Assembly: GCA_963707965.1 (NCBI GenBank)
Contig: CAVPRR010000007.1
Span: forward strand, 558,001-622,000
DNA from: VRUE01 sp963707965
GTDB lineage: Bacteria > Actinomycetota > Thermoleophilia > Solirubrobacterales > 70-9
Length of the DNA: 64,000 nucleotides
Direction of reading: 5' to 3'
In this document: in pieces, positions 24,122-36,500 of the stretch
Numbering within the stretch: position 1 is the stretch's first letter
How the letters are laid out: each line of letters starts with the position of its first letter
The notes under the pieces: model-generated
What the model was told of the DNA's origin: nothing
Databases searched by the model: none
Seen by the model: only the letters and a program-made list of their open reading frames with translations
Position numbers and translations under genes: made by a program

Positions 24122-27100
24122 TTAATGCTTCTTATTGTGGTGCTTAACTCTGACGCATTTGACCTTGCGATGGATTTTCTTTTTCTTGAATCCCTTCTTG
24201 CACTTCACCGCGTGAGGCCTGGGATTGGGTGCCGGGGGAGGGGCGGGAGTGGCTCCCGGGCTCCCTCCGCCGCCGGGTGAGCCACCGCCTCCCCCACCGC
24301 CTCCTCCTGCCGGCACTGGCACCTGCAATGGGCTGCTGGTCGCTGAGGCCGAGCCGCCGCCGGTCGTAGCTGTCACCTTGCAGGCGATCGCGTGGCCGGC
24401 ATCGGCGCTCTGCACCGTGTAGGCACTGGCGGTCTGGCCGGAGATAGGGCCGCCGTCGCGCAGCCAGGCAAATGCGTAGGAGGTCGGGTTGTGTTCCCAG
24501 CTGCCATGCGAGCAGGTCAGGGTTTCGCCGAGCGCCGGGGTGCCGGTGACCGAGGGCGGGGTCGTGTTTTCGGGCTTGGCCGGCACCTGCAGTGGGTTGC
24601 TGACTTTCGAGGCCGGGCCGGAGCCGTTCGTCGCCGTCACTTCGCAGGAGATCGCGTGGCCGGCGTCGGCGCTCTGCACTTCGTAGGTTTCTCCCGTTTG
24701 GCCGGAGATCGGTTTGCTGTCGCGCAGCCAAGAATAGCCGTAAGAGGTCGGGCTGTTGTTCCAGCTGCCCTGCGAGCAGGTCAGGGTTTCGCCGAGCGCC
24801 GGGGTGCCGGTGAGCGCAGGCAGGGTCGTGTTTTCGGGCGCACCCGCCGCGGCCGGCACCGCAACCGAGTTGCTCGTTTCGCTCTCCGCCCCGTCCTCGT
24901 TAGTCGCAGTAACTTCGCAGGTGATGCTATGCCCCTGGTCTTCGACCTTCACTTCGTAGGTTTCTCCCGTTTGGTCGGAGATCGGGCTGGAGCCGCGCAG
25001 CCAGGCGAATGCGTAGGAGGTCGGGTTGTGTTCCCAGCTGCCCTGCGAGCAGGTCAGGATTTCGCTGAGCGCCGGGGTGCCGGTGAGCTGGGGCTGGCCT
25101 GTGTTGACGGGTTTGGCCGGCACGTGCAGTGAGCTGCTGGTGGCCGAAGTCGAGCCGAAGGCGTTGGCAGCCGTCACCCTGCAGGAGATTTCATGGCCGG
25201 CGTCGGCGCTCTGCACTTTGTAGGTTTCTCCCGTTTGACCGGCGATCGGGCTGCCGTCGCGCAACCAGGCGAAGGCGTAGGAGGTCGGGTTGTGTTCCCA
25301 GCTGCCATGCGAGCAGGTCAGGGTTTCGCCGAGCGCCGGGGTGCCGGTGAGCTGGGGCTGGCCTGTGTTGACGGGTTTGGCGCCAGCGGGTGCGGCCATC
25401 GCCGCGTCGATTCCTTCGTGCACCGCTCCGACCGTAACGCTCACCGAGTCGGCGGTTGCAAGCGACACCTCGTTGTCGTAGAACTCGATTTCGTAGTTGT
25501 CTTCACCGCAATATTCCGGCCCGCAGCTGAAACCGGGTTGGAATTCGACCTTGTGCGAACCGGCCGAGAGGCCGAAGATGACGTAGTCCCCGCTGGCGTC
25601 CGATTCTCCGCAGCTCTCAGCTTCTTCTTCTCCGGAACGGTAAGCGCAGACCCACGCTCCATCCACGGGGTGTCCGGTCGAGGCGTCGGTGACACGGCCG
25701 CTTATCTTGCCGCCCTCCTGCATCGCTGCATCGATGCCTTCATGCGTGGAGCCCGCCGTGACGCTCACCAAATCGGCGGATCCACGCGAGATCTTGCTGT
25801 TGAAGAACTGGGGTGCGTAGTTCTGCTGTGTGCATCCTTCTTCAGGTCCACAGATGTAGCCGGAGCTGAAGCGAACCTGGTAGGAGCCGGTCGGCAGCGT
25901 CGCGAGCGTGTAGTTGCCGCCCGAATCCGTCTGCGTGCAGCGTTCTGCTTCTTCAGCACCTGGCTTATAGGCGCAGACCTCGATCCCTTCGATCGCGGCC
26001 CCGCCGTTGGCTTTGGTCACTTTGCCTTTGATCCGGCCGCCTTCGTGCATCGCGGCGTCGATGTTGGGGGTGGTCGCTCCCGCGGTGACCGCGACCGCAT
26101 TGGCTTCGGCCACCGAGGGCTTGTTGTTGTAGTACTGGGTCAGGTAGTTGAGTCCGCTTTCGTAGCCGGGGAAGAATTTCACCTTGTAGGAGCCGGTCGG
26201 CAGGCCCGAGATCGTGTATTCGCCGGCTGCGTTCGTGGACGAGCAGTGGCCTTCGTATTCGTATTCACTGCTGGCGTCATAGGCGCAGACCTCGATCCCT
26301 TCGATCGCGGCCCCGCCGTTGGCTTTGGTCACTTTGCCTTTGATCCGGCCGCCTTCGTGCATCGCGGCGTCGATGCCGGAGGTTGTCGCTCCCGCGGTGA
26401 CCGCAACAGAGTTGGCTTCGGCCGCCGAGGGCTTGTTGTTGTAGTACTGGGTCAGGTAGTTGAGCCCGCTTTCGTAGCCGGGGTAGAACTCGACCTTGTA
26501 GGAGCCGGTCGGCAGGCCCGAGATCGTGTATTCGCCGCTGGCGTTCGTTTCCGCGCAGTGCCCGCCTTCGTTACCGAAGACACTGGCACATGCGTAGATC
26601 CTTTCGAGCGCGGCCCCGCCGTTGGCTTTCGTTACTTTGCCTTTGATCCGGCCGCCTTCGTGCATCGCGGCGTCGATGCCCGAGGTTGTCGATTCCTCGG
26701 TGACCGCGACCGCATTGGCTTCGGCCGAGGAGGACTTGTTGTTGTAGTACTGGGTCAGGTAGTTGAGTCCGCTTTCATAGCTTGGGAAGAATTTCACCTT
26801 GTAGGAGCCGGTCGGCAGACCGGAGACCGTGTATTCGCCGCTGGCGTTGGTGTAGCCGCAGTGGCCTGAATATTCGTATTCGCTGCTGACGTCATAGGCA
26901 CAGACCTCGATCCCTTCGATCGCGGCCCCTCCGACGGCTTTGGTCACTTTGCCTTTGATCCCGCCGCCTTCGTGCATTTGAGCGTCGATGCTGCTCGTCG
27001 TCGAGGGAGCGGTCACGGCGACCGGGTCGGCTTCGGCCCAGGTGCTCTTGCCGTCGTAGTACTGGGTTACGTAGTTGCCGCCTCCGTAGCCGGGGTAGAA

Positions 27101-29851
27101 CTCGACCTTGTAGGAGCCTGTGGCGAGGCCCGAGATCGTGTATTCGCCGCTGGCGTTGGTGTAGGCGCACCCCTCGTATTCGCCGCTTCCTTCGTAGGCG
27201 CAGACCTCGATCCCTTCGAGCGCGGCCCCGTCGTTGGCTTTCGTCACTTTGCCTTTGATCCGGCCGCCTTCGTGCATCGCGGCGTCAATGTCGGTCGTCG
27301 CTGAGGGGGCGGCCACGGCGATGGTGTCGGCTTCTCCCCAGGTGCTCTTGCCGTTGAAGTACTGGGTCAGGTAGTTGAGGCCGCCTTCGTAGGCGGGGAA
27401 GAATCTCACCTTGTAGGAGCCGGTCGGCAGGCCCGAGATCGTGTATTCGCCGCCGGCGTCGGTGTAGCCGCAGTGGCCTGAAGATTCGTACCCACCGCCG
27501 CCGGCTTCATAGGCGCAGACCTCGATCCCTTCGATCGCGGCCCCGCCAGCGGCTTTGGTCACGGTGCCTTCAATCTGGCCGCCTTCGTGCATCGAGGCAT
27601 CGATGTCGGGGGTGGTCGCTTCCTCGCTGACCGAAACCGGTTCGGCTTCTCCCCAGGTGCTCTTGCCGTTGAAGTACTGGGTCAGGTAGTTGAGGCCGCT
27701 TTCGTAGGCGGGGAAGAATCTCACCTTGTAAGAGCCGGTCGGCAGACCGGAGATCGTGTATTCGCCGCTGGCGTTGGTCCAGGCGCACCAGCTGTAGTAG
27801 CCGCCGCTGCCTCCGTAGGCACACGCCTCGACCCCTTCAAGCGCGGCCCCGCCGGCGGCTTTGGTGACTTTGCCTTTGATCTTGCCGCCTTCGTGCATCG
27901 CGGCGTCGATGCCCGAGGTGGTCGATTCCGCGGTGACCGAGACCGGGTCGGCTTCGGCCGAGGTGCTCTTCCCGTCGTAGTACTGGGCTATGTAGTTGGC
28001 GCCTCCGTAGCCGGAGTAGAAATTGACCTTATAGGAGCCGGTCGGCAGGCCCGAGATCGTGTATTCGCCGCTGGCGTTGGTGTATGCACACCAGCTGTAA
28101 TAGCCCCCGCTGCTGCCCCCGTAGGCGCACGCCTCGACCCCTTCAAGCGCGGCCCCGCCGGCGGCTTTGGTGACTTTGCCTTTGATCTTGCCGCCTTCGT
28201 GCATCGCGGCGTCGATGCCGGGTGTGATCGCTCCCGCGGTGACCGAGACCGGGTCGGCTTCGGCCGACGAGGATTGGCCGTTGTAGTACTGAGTCAGGTA
28301 GTTGCTTCCGTAGCCGGGGTAGAACTCGACCTTGTAGGAGCCGGTGGCGAGGCCCGAGATCGTGTATTCGCCGCCGGTGTCGGTCCAGGCGCAGTGGGTC
28401 CCTGCGGCGCAGACCTCGAGCCCTTCGATCGCGGCCCCTCCGACGGCTTTGGTCACTTTGCCTTTGATCTGGCCCCCTGCGTGCATCGCGGCGTCGATGT
28501 TGGAGGTGGTCGCATCCGCAGTGACCGAGACCGGGTCGGCTTCGCCCCAGGTGCTCTTGCCGTTGAAGTACTGGGTTATGTAGTTGCCGCCTCCGTAGCC
28601 GGGGTAGAACTTGACCTTGTAGGAGCCGGTGGGCAGGCCCGAGATCGTGTATTCGCCGGCTGCGTTCGTGGACGAGCAGTGGCCTTCGTATTCGTATGGG
28701 CTATTGGCCTTATAGGCGCAGGATTCGATCCCTTCGATCACGGCCCCTCCGGCGGCTTTGGTCACTTTGCCTTTGATCCGGCCGCCTTCGTGCATCGCGG
28801 CGTCGATGTTGGAGGTGGTCGATTCCTCGGTGACTGAAACCGGGTCGGCATCGGCCGACGACGATTGGTCGTCGTAGTACTGGGTTAGGTAGTTGCTTCC
28901 GTAGCTGGGGTAGAACTCGACCTTATAGGAGCCTGTGGTGAGGCCCGAGATCGTGTATTCGCCGCTGGCGTCGGTCCAGGCGCACCAGCTGTAATAGCCC
29001 CCGCTGCTCTTATAGGCGCAGACCTCGATCCCTTCGATCGCGGCCCCGCCGCTGGCCTTGGTCACGGTGCCTTCAATCTGGCCGCCTGCGTGCATCGCGG
29101 CGTCGATGTCGGGGGTGGTCGCTTCCTCGCTGACCGAGACCGGTTCGGCTTCTCCCCAGGTGCTCTTGCCGTTGAAGTACTGGGTTATGTAGTTGCCGCC
29201 TCCGTAGCCGGGGTAGAACTTGACCTTGTAGGAGCCGGTCGGCAGGCCCGCGATCGTGTATTCGCCGGCTGCGTTCGTGGACGAGCAGTGGCCTTCGTAT
29301 TCGTATTCGCTGCTGGCGTCATAGGCGCATACCTCGATCCCTTCGATCGCGGCGCCGCCGACGGCTTTGGTCACTTTTCCTTTGATCTGGCCGCCTTCGT
29401 GCATCTGGGCGTCTATGCCGCTTGTCGTCGAGGGAGCAGTTACCGCAACGAGGTCGGCGTCTTCCCAAGAGCTTTTCCCGTTGTAGTACTGGGTCAGGTA
29501 GTTGCTTCCGTAGCCGGGGTAGAACTTGACCTTGTAGGAGTCGGTCGACAGGCCCGCGATCGTGTATTCGCCGCTGGCGTTGGTGTAGGCGCACCCCTCG
29601 TATTCGCCGCTGGTTTCGTAGGCGCACGCCTCGACCCCTTCGAGCGCGGCCCCGCCGGCGGCTTTGGTGACTTTGCCTTTGATCGAACCGGTCGATGCGG
29701 CGCTTGCAAGCGCAGGCATAAGCAGCAGAGCGGAAACTACCAGCGTCAGGAATGACAGGAGAGAGCACCGACCCACCCGCCAATAAGACAGGCTGTACGG
29801 TGATTTTGTTCTGCCGCTCTGAAAGTCGCGCCTGTACTGCCGTGGCTGCAC
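24122..29851 (-). CDS. giant secreted repeat protein: 14 carboxypeptidase-regulatory-like and 4 Ig-like domains
   Basis: GTG 29851 is the chosen start because AGGAGG lies 5 nt upstream; the product is 1909 residues. After a basic N-terminus comes a signal peptide (LLSFLTLVVSALLLMPALASA). Fourteen tandem 80-90 residue units follow, each opening GxIKGKVTKAxGGAA and containing YTISGLPTGSYKVKF and NYLTQYYNGKS. These are carboxypeptidase-regulatory-like beta sandwiches with paired Cys. Four Ig-like units follow (TGTPALGETLTCSHGSWE, WLRDGSPI), then a Gly/Pro linker and a basic tail (KCKKGFKKKKIHRKVKCV) that probably binds the wall. It is expected at the cell surface as an adhesin or structural protein. 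The frame is intact, unlike its giant neighbour. Confidence 0.85.
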   Translation of the reverse strand: MQPRQYRRDFQSGRTKSPYSLSYWRVGRCSLLSFLTLVVSALLLMPALASAASTGSIKGKVTKAAGGAALEGVEACAYETSGEYEGCAYTNASGEYTIAGLSTDSYKVKFYPGYGSNYLTQYYNGKSSWEDADLVAVTAPSTTSGIDAQMHEGGQIKGKVTKAVGGAAIEGIEVCAYDASSEYEYEGHCSSTNAAGEYTIAGLPTGSYKVKFYPGYGGGNYITQYFNGKSTWGEAEPVSVSEEATTPDIDAAMHAGGQIEGTVTKASGGAAIEGIEVCAYKSSGGYYSWCAWTDASGEYTISGLTTGSYKVEFYPSYGSNYLTQYYDDQSSSADADPVSVTEESTTSNIDAAMHEGGRIKGKVTKAAGGAVIEGIESCAYKANSPYEYEGHCSSTNAAGEYTISGLPTGSYKVKFYPGYGGGNYITQYFNGKSTWGEADPVSVTADATTSNIDAAMHAGGQIKGKVTKAVGGAAIEGLEVCAAGTHCAWTDTGGEYTISGLATGSYKVEFYPGYGSNYLTQYYNGQSSSAEADPVSVTAGAITPGIDAAMHEGGKIKGKVTKAAGGAALEGVEACAYGGSSGGYYSWCAYTNASGEYTISGLPTGSYKVNFYSGYGGANYIAQYYDGKSTSAEADPVSVTAESTTSGIDAAMHEGGKIKGKVTKAAGGAALEGVEACAYGGSGGYYSWCAWTNASGEYTISGLPTGSYKVRFFPAYESGLNYLTQYFNGKSTWGEAEPVSVSEEATTPDIDASMHEGGQIEGTVTKAAGGAAIEGIEVCAYEAGGGGYESSGHCGYTDAGGEYTISGLPTGSYKVRFFPAYEGGLNYLTQYFNGKSTWGEADTIAVAAPSATTDIDAAMHEGGRIKGKVTKANDGAALEGIEVCAYEGSGEYEGCAYTNASGEYTISGLATGSYKVEFYPGYGGGNYVTQYYDGKSTWAEADPVAVTAPSTTSSIDAQMHEGGGIKGKVTKAVGGAAIEGIEVCAYDVSSEYEYSGHCGYTNASGEYTVSGLPTGSYKVKFFPSYESGLNYLTQYYNNKSSSAEANAVAVTEESTTSGIDAAMHEGGRIKGKVTKANGGAALERIYACASVFGNEGGHCAETNASGEYTISGLPTGSYKVEFYPGYESGLNYLTQYYNNKPSAAEANSVAVTAGATTSGIDAAMHEGGRIKGKVTKANGGAAIEGIEVCAYDASSEYEYEGHCSSTNAAGEYTISGLPTGSYKVKFFPGYESGLNYLTQYYNNKPSVAEANAVAVTAGATTPNIDAAMHEGGRIKGKVTKANGGAAIEGIEVCAYKPGAEEAERCTQTDSGGNYTLATLPTGSYQVRFSSGYICGPEEGCTQQNYAPQFFNSKISRGSADLVSVTAGSTHEGIDAAMQEGGKISGRVTDASTGHPVDGAWVCAYRSGEEEAESCGESDASGDYVIFGLSAGSHKVEFQPGFSCGPEYCGEDNYEIEFYDNEVSLATADSVSVTVGAVHEGIDAAMAAPAGAKPVNTGQPQLTGTPALGETLTCSHGSWEHNPTSYAFAWLRDGSPIAGQTGETYKVQSADAGHEISCRVTAANAFGSTSATSSSLHVPAKPVNTGQPQLTGTPALSEILTCSQGSWEHNPTSYAFAWLRGSSPISDQTGETYEVKVEDQGHSITCEVTATNEDGAESETSNSVAVPAAAGAPENTTLPALTGTPALGETLTCSQGSWNNSPTSYGYSWLRDSKPISGQTGETYEVQSADAGHAISCEVTATNGSGPASKVSNPLQVPAKPENTTPPSVTGTPALGETLTCSHGSWEHNPTSYAFAWLRDGGPISGQTASAYTVQSADAGHAIACKVTATTGGGSASATSSPLQVPVPAGGGGGGGGGSPGGGGSPGATPAPPPAPNPRPHAVKCKKGFKKKKIHRKVKCVRVKHHNKKH

Positions 29852-29909
29852 TGAAGCCTCCTGCCTGCTGTCGTGTTTGCTGACTGCTCTGCTGCCTGTT
29901 TGCGGACGG

Positions 29910-30515
29910 CTAAGAATTAGCGTCTCCCCCCGGGGGCCCGCCTGGCCGTGGCAATCCGACGCCTGGAAGGTGCGGTGCGCACGACGGGGTCCCACTTGCC
30001 AACGCATCGGAGCCGGCCCGGGCCTCGGCGAGCCCTATCGACTGCGCCACCGAGCTGACCTTGACCTGACTGGATTGCGCCCCGCTTGCCTCGGCGTAGA
30101 CAGACTGCAGCTCCTGAAGGGAGCCGAGTAGGCGTTCGAGCGGCGTGCGCAAGGAGGCTGGAGCCCCCAGCCGCTGCAGAGAGACGATGGTGCGCTGATT
30201 CGCTTTGGAAGCGGCGGCAGCGTACCTGCGCAGATCGGCAGGCTTCGTCGATCGCGGCAAGGGCGCTGGAGATCCCGTTCGGACCGTATTGCAGATCGTG
30301 TTCGCGAGTGCCTGGAATTTCCGCGCTCCCGTGCGCCCGGCAAATTGGCTGGACCCCTTCGCGCCAGCCACCGCCGTTGGCGGGGGCAGTCGGCTTTCGG
30401 CGTTTGGGCTGCCGGCCTGAGCCGCGGTTTCAGAATCGGAGCCGCCGGAGCCGCCGCAACCAGCCAACGCCAAGCCAACGAGCGAGACCAGCACACAGTT
30501 CGTCTTGTGCTTCAC
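29910..30515 (-). CDS. small secreted lipoprotein
   Basis: A 201-residue protein from GTG 30515. The lipobox LVGLALAGCGGSGG puts Cys at residue 20, so it should be lipidated and anchored outside the membrane. The rest is Ala/Ser-rich and helical with one conserved-looking Cys pair (ANTICNTVRTG and GTPSCAPHL). The family is unknown. It lies between two giant surface-protein genes on the same strand (13 bp after one, 58 bp before the other), so all three may be co-expressed. Confidence 0.75.
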   Translation of the reverse strand: MKHKTNCVLVSLVGLALAGCGGSGGSDSETAAQAGSPNAESRLPPPTAVAGAKGSSQFAGRTGARKFQALANTICNTVRTGSPAPLPRSTKPADLRRYAAAASKANQRTIVSLQRLGAPASLRTPLERLLGSLQELQSVYAEASGAQSSQVKVSSVAQSIGLAEARAGSDALASGTPSCAPHLPGVGLPRPGGPPGGDANS

Positions 30516-30527
30516 CCGCAGTTCCCT

Positions 30528-33500
30528 TTATTCAAACGTCGCCGTGATCGATCTGACGGCGTCCATCATCACCAGGCACTTGCCTTCGCTTTCGCTTGTG
30601 CAGCCGCTCCAGCTGGCGAGCGCAGAGCCCTTTCCGGGAGTGGCGATGAGTTCGACCAAGGTGCCTTCCTGGTAGGCAGCCCGGATCGAGGAGCAGGTCA
30701 GGCCGCAGCTAGCCCCTGCTGGCTTTGACGTCACCGCCCCCGCGCCCCCGCCCGCCTTGGTCAGCGTCAGGGCCTTCGTGGAGACCGTCGAGAACCTGGC
30801 TTTTACTTCCTTGGCCGCCGACATCACCACCGAGCAGGTGCCAGAGTCAGAGCAGGCGCCAGTCCATTCGGTGAATACCGAGCCCTTGGAGGCGGTCGGC
30901 TTCAACGTCACCGTGGCGCCTTCTTTAAGGGCGGCCGTCGCCGTGATACAGCTGGCATCGCAGCTGATCCCGCCCGGGGATGTGACGACCTTGCCCGAGC
31001 CCGTGCTCCCGGTCACTTTGCCGACCGTCAGGGCCTGGGTCGGCCCGGCCGCTTTGCCGGAGACGAGGGTGAATTCCGCGCCGACGTTCTGGGCGGCCGC
31101 CATCGTCACTTCGCAGGCCGCGCCCGACCCCGAGCAGGCACCGGTCCATTCGTCAAAGGAGGAGCCTTTGGCGGCGGTTGCGGTCAGCTCGACCGGGGTG
31201 CCCGCGTAGAAGGACTCCTGCATCGCCGTGCAGGCTCCGGCGCAGTTGATCGCCGGCCGGTTGGCTCTTGACGGTGCCCTGACCGCTGCCTTCCTTGGTG
31301 AGGGCGAGGACGAAGCGCGAGTCTTCTTCGAAGAGGGCATCGACGCTCGAGTCGGCTCCGATTTGGAAGGAGCAGGCCGAGGCACCGGCGCAAGCGGCGG
31401 CCGAGCCGGTCCCCGCCGTGAATTCGACGAAGTGGAAGTGCGAAGCCGGGGTCGCCAGGACTTCGACCTGGGCCCCGTCCTTGAACGCGGCGGTGTCGGT
31501 CGAGCAGTTGTACAGGCAGAGGACCCCGCCGGGATGAGTCTGGACCTTGCCGGACCCGGACCCCGCGGCCTTGGAGGCCGTCAGCTTCCACGTCTTGACG
31601 AACCTGGCGCCGACTTTTTGGCTTCAGACATCGCGACCGTGCACTTGCGGCTGTCGCCGCCCAGTCCTTCCGCGACGTTCTTCTTGTCGCACTTGCTCCA
31701 GCCCTTGAAGGCGTAGCCCGGGGCGGGCGAGGCGGTCAGGGTCACCTTGCCACCTTCTTCGAATTCGGCTTCGCATTCGGAGTCGCAGGCGATCCCGCGC
31801 GGGTTCGGAGACGACCGTGCCTTCGCCTTCTTCGATCGCGACCCCCAGCGGGAGGCTCGTCGACGCGAGGGCTTCGGCTTCGATCACCTGCTTGTCGAGC
31901 GTCGGCCTGCCGTCGATCAGGGTGCTCACCGCGTAGTACCGAGGGCCCGCCCCGCCCGCGACGTAGGCGTCGGTGGTGCTGGAGGACAGAACCTGCACCG
32001 CTTCGGAGGCTTCCGGGGTGGGGAGCACCGAGTCGGGTTCCTCTTCGAACGGCGTTTCGAGGTCGGGCGTGGAGAAGACCTCGTAGCCTTCGGCTTCGGG
32101 CACCGGTTCCCAGTGCAGGTGGACCAGGCCTGGGGCGTCACCGATCGCTTCGATGTCGTACAGCGGCGGGCCCGGGACTTCGGTGATGCCTTCGCCGGGT
32201 TTCGCTTCTTCGCCGACGAAGTTGACGTGCGACAGACTGGGATCGAATGTTCCACCGATGCTGCCATCGGGGACGAGGATGTACTCGTGCGCGAAGAAGG
32301 TTTCGCCTGGCGGCAGTTCGCCGATCGTGTCGGTGAACTGCTGATCGGGCTGGAAGATGAAGTGTTCAAAGCCTTCAGCGTCGATGCTGATTGCCACGTT
32401 GTAGAGCGGAATGTCCGCTTTGTTCATGACGCCAATCTGGACGTGGTACGGGCGACCTTTGACAAGTTCGCCGGACTCTCCTCGTACTTTCAGCGAAAGG
32501 GCTTCGACGCCCCAGATCTTGAGCGGTTCCGCGGTTGCAGCCTGCACGGCCACGGGAGCTTCGAAGGGTTCGAGCCTGGCCTGGTATTCGGCTGACAGGT
32601 AGTACTCGCCGGCCTCGTCGCCACGCACAATCCAGTCGACGGTCGCGCTGGACTGGCCCGGTATCGAGCCGACCGACTGGATCAGGGACTGGGGTTCAGC
32701 CGTTGGCGCCAGGCTCAGGCCTTTGGGCAGAGTGAGCGCGGCGCTGCCCGCCGAGAGCTGGAACGGTTCGTCTGCCAGGTTCTGAACCACCAAGCTGACG
32801 TCGAAGAATTGCTTGCGGATGCTGACCTTGCCGTGAAGGATCAGCCACTCGATCAGTGGGTGGCCTTCGACCATCGTCGCGTAGACGGTCACTTCTCCGT
32901 TGCCGCATGAGTCTGACGTGCACGTCCAGCCTCCGCCTCCGCCACCGCCACCAGTCAGCAGCGGGGTTCCGACGAAATCCCCGTTCCCGTTGACGTAGCC
33001 GTGGAATTCGATCGAGGTGAACGCCAACGCGACTTCGAATTCGAACACCATGTTGTTGGCCGGGTCGTTCGGGTCGATCCCGGCTTCTTCGATTTCCTCG
33101 GGAGTCATTTCCTTGGACTGCAGGGAGGTGGTCGACGACTTCCCCTTCGGCGAGCTCGATCGTCGCTTCGCCGCCGCCTTCGGCGACTGCGACCTGGCCG
33201 GTCGCCGGTTTGTAGCCGCCCTTCCAGGCGTAGACGGTGTCCGTCCCGTCGGGCAGGCCGGCCAGCGCCGCTTTGCCGCTGCCATCGGTCGTCGCTTCCG
33301 TGCGCGTGCCGTCGGCGGCCATGTAGAGAACCTGGGCTCCGGAGATCGGAGCTTCGTCTTCGTCGGTCACCTCGATGTCAACGTGGCGTGCGGGCGGGGC
33401 GAGGACGTGCACCGTCACCGAGTCGCTGTCTTCTTCGCCGCCGCGTTTGACGGTCAGCGTCGCTTCGTAGGTCCCCGGTTCGGCGTAGGCGTGGACGACG

Positions 33501-36500
33501 GTTTCCCCTTCGGCTTCTTCGCCGTCGCCAAAGCTCCATTTGTAGCCGGTGATCTCGCCGGCCGGGGTGCTGGCGCCGCCGCCGAAGGTCACGGCTTCGC
33601 CCGCGACAGCGCTGAGGTCTTCGCCGGCGTCGGCGTGCAGCGGCAGGCCGGCCACGGTATCCGTCGGAGCCGATTTGGCCGCTTCGCCGGTGCCGCCGGC
33701 GTTGCTGGCCGTCTCGCTGACGACGAGGGTGTGGCCGACATCGCCGCCGAGAACCACGTAGGACGGGCCGGTCGCGCCGGAAATCGCTTCGCAGCTTTCT
33801 CCCGAGGTGTCGCAGCGCAGCCACTGGTCGCCGTAGCCGCTGGGCGAGTTCGTCCACGAGCCGTGGGTGACCAGCAGCGTCTGGCCCTGCTGCGCGGTGC
33901 CGGCGATGGTGGGGGGCGAGGTGTTCGTGGGCGCCGGGGGCGCCACCACCGAAGTGGCATCCGAGCTGGCCGGTTCGCTGCTGCCGCCGGAGTTGCTGGC
34001 CGTCTCCCGCAGGCGCAGCGTGTGGCCGACATCGCTTGCAGTCAGGGTGTATTCGTCCGCAGTTTCCCCGAGATCGGTTCGCAGCTCGCGCCCGATTTGT
34101 CGCAGCGCAGCCACTGGTATTCGTAGCTTGCGGGTTCGTTTTCCCAGCTGCCGTGGTGCTCTGAGAGCGTCTCGCCCTGGCGCGCTTCGCCGCTGATGGT
34201 CGGCGGCGAGGTGTTCAGCGGCGGGCTCGGGAGGACAGCTTCAGTCGCCGCGGAGGTCGCGGGGCCGCCGGAGCCCCCCGCGTTGACGGCGGTCTCCTGG
34301 GCCGAGATCGCGTGCCCGACGTCAGCGCCGATGAGGGCGTATTCCTGTCCGGTGGCGCCGGAGATGGGTTCGCATTCGTTGCCTTCGCCGTCGCAGCGCA
34401 GCCACTGGTATTCGTAGCTTTCGGGTTCATTTTCCCAGCTGCCGTGGTGCTCTGAGAGCGTCTCGCCCTGGCGCGCTTCGCCACTGATGCTCGGCGGCGA
34501 GGTGTTCGCTGGCGGGGGCGGCAGTTCGACCAGCGCCCCGTCGATTCCCGAGGTCGTTTCTCCTAGGTTGACCGAAATAGCGTCGGCTTCTTCGAGGTTG
34601 TCCTTGCCGTTATAGAGCTGCGGCGCGTAGCCGGATTCGTAGGGCGGGTTGAACTGGACCTCGTATTCGCCCGCCGGCAGGCCGGTGATCGCGTAGTGGC
34701 CGTCTTCGCCGGTCCAGGCGCAGTAGCCGTAGTAGGAAGCGTGTTCTATGTAGGTGCACGCCTCGACGCCTCCGATCGGTTCGTGGCTTGCGGCGTCGGT
34801 GACGGTGCCGGCGATGTGGCCCCCGCTCACCCCCAGCTCTGCGTCGATGCCCGAGGCCGTTTCGCCGAGGCTGACGGAGACCGGGTCGGCTTCTTCGAGG
34901 CTTTCCTTGCCGTCGTAGTACTGCGTCAGGTAGCCGTATTCGCCCGAGGGCGGGCTGAAGCGGACCGTGTAGTCGCCCGCCGGCAGGCCGGTGATCGCGT
35001 AGTGGCCGTCTTCGCCGGTGTGGGCGCATATGTGGTTGTAGTAGCCGTAGTAGTAGCCGTAGTAGTAATAGTCGTAGTAGAAGCGTTCGCCTTCGCCTTC
35101 TTCTTCGGCGCAGACTTCGACCCCTTGCACCGGTTCGCCGCCCAAGGCGCCGGTGACGGTGCCGGCGACCGTGGCGCCGGCCTCGAGCGCCGCGTCGATC
35201 CCCGAGGCGGTTTCGCCGAGGCTGACGGAGACCGGGTCGGCTTCTTGGATGCTGTCCTTGCCGTCATAGAGCTGCGGGGCGTAGCCGGATTCGTAGGGCG
35301 GGTTGAACTGGACCTCGTATTCGCCCGCCGGCAGGCCGGTGATCGCGTAGTGGCCGTCTTCGCCGGTCCAGGCGCAGCCGTAGCTGCCGCCTTCCTTGTG
35401 GGCGCAGGCGTAGACCCCTTGCACCGGTTCTTCGCTTGCGGCGTCGGTGACGGTGCCGGCGATGTGGCCCCCGCTCACCCCCAGCTCTGCGTCGATGCCC
35501 GAGGCCGTTTCGCCGAGGCTGACGGAGACCGGGTCGGCTTCTTCGAGGCTTTCCTTGCCGTCGTAGTACTGCGTCAGGTAGCCGTATTCGCCCGAGGGCG
35601 GGCTGAAGCGGACCGTGTAGTCGCCCGCCGGCAGGCCGGTGATCGCGTAGTGGCCGTCTTCGCCGGTGTGGGCGCATATGTGGTTGTAGTAGCCGTAGTA
35701 GTAGCCGTAGTAGTAATAGTCGTAGTAGAAGCGTTCGCCTTCGCCTTCTTCTTCGGCGCAGACTTCGACCCCTTGCACCGGTTCGCCGCCCAAGGCGCCG
35801 GTGACGGTGCCGGCGACCGTGGCGCCGGCCTCGAGCGCCGCGTCGATCCCCGAGGCGGTTTCGCCGAGGCTGACGGAGACCGGGTCGGCTTCTTGGATGC
35901 TGTCCTTGCCGTCATAGAGCTGCGGGGCGTAGCCGGATTCGTAGGGCGGGTTGAACTGGACCTCGTATTCGCCCGCCGGCAGGCCGGTGATCGCGTAGTG
36001 GCCGTCTTCGCCGGTCCAGGCGCAGCCGTAGCTGCCGCCTTCCTTGTGGGCGCAGGCGTAGACCCCTTGCACCGGTTCTTCGCTTGCGGCGTCGGTGACG
36101 GTGCCGGCGATGTGGCCCCCGCTCACCCCCAGCTCTGCGTCGATGCCCGAGGCCGTTTCGCCGAGGCTGACGGAGACCGGGTCGGCTTCTTCGAGGCTTT
36201 CCTTGCCGTCGTAGTACTGCGTCAGGTAGCCGTATTCGCCCGAGGGCGGGCTGAAGCGGACCGTGTAGTCGCCCGCCGGCAGGCCGGTGATCGCGTAGTG
36301 GCCGTCTTCGCCGGTGTGGGCGCATATGTGGTTGTAGTAGCCGTAGTAGTAGCCGTAGTAGTAATAGTCGTAGTAGAAGCGTTCGCCTTCGCCTTCTTCT
36401 TCGGCGCAGACTTCGACCCCTTGCACCGGTTCGCCGCCCAAGGCGCCGGTGACGGTGCCGGCGACCGTGGCGCCGGCCTCGAGCGCCGCGTCGATCCCCG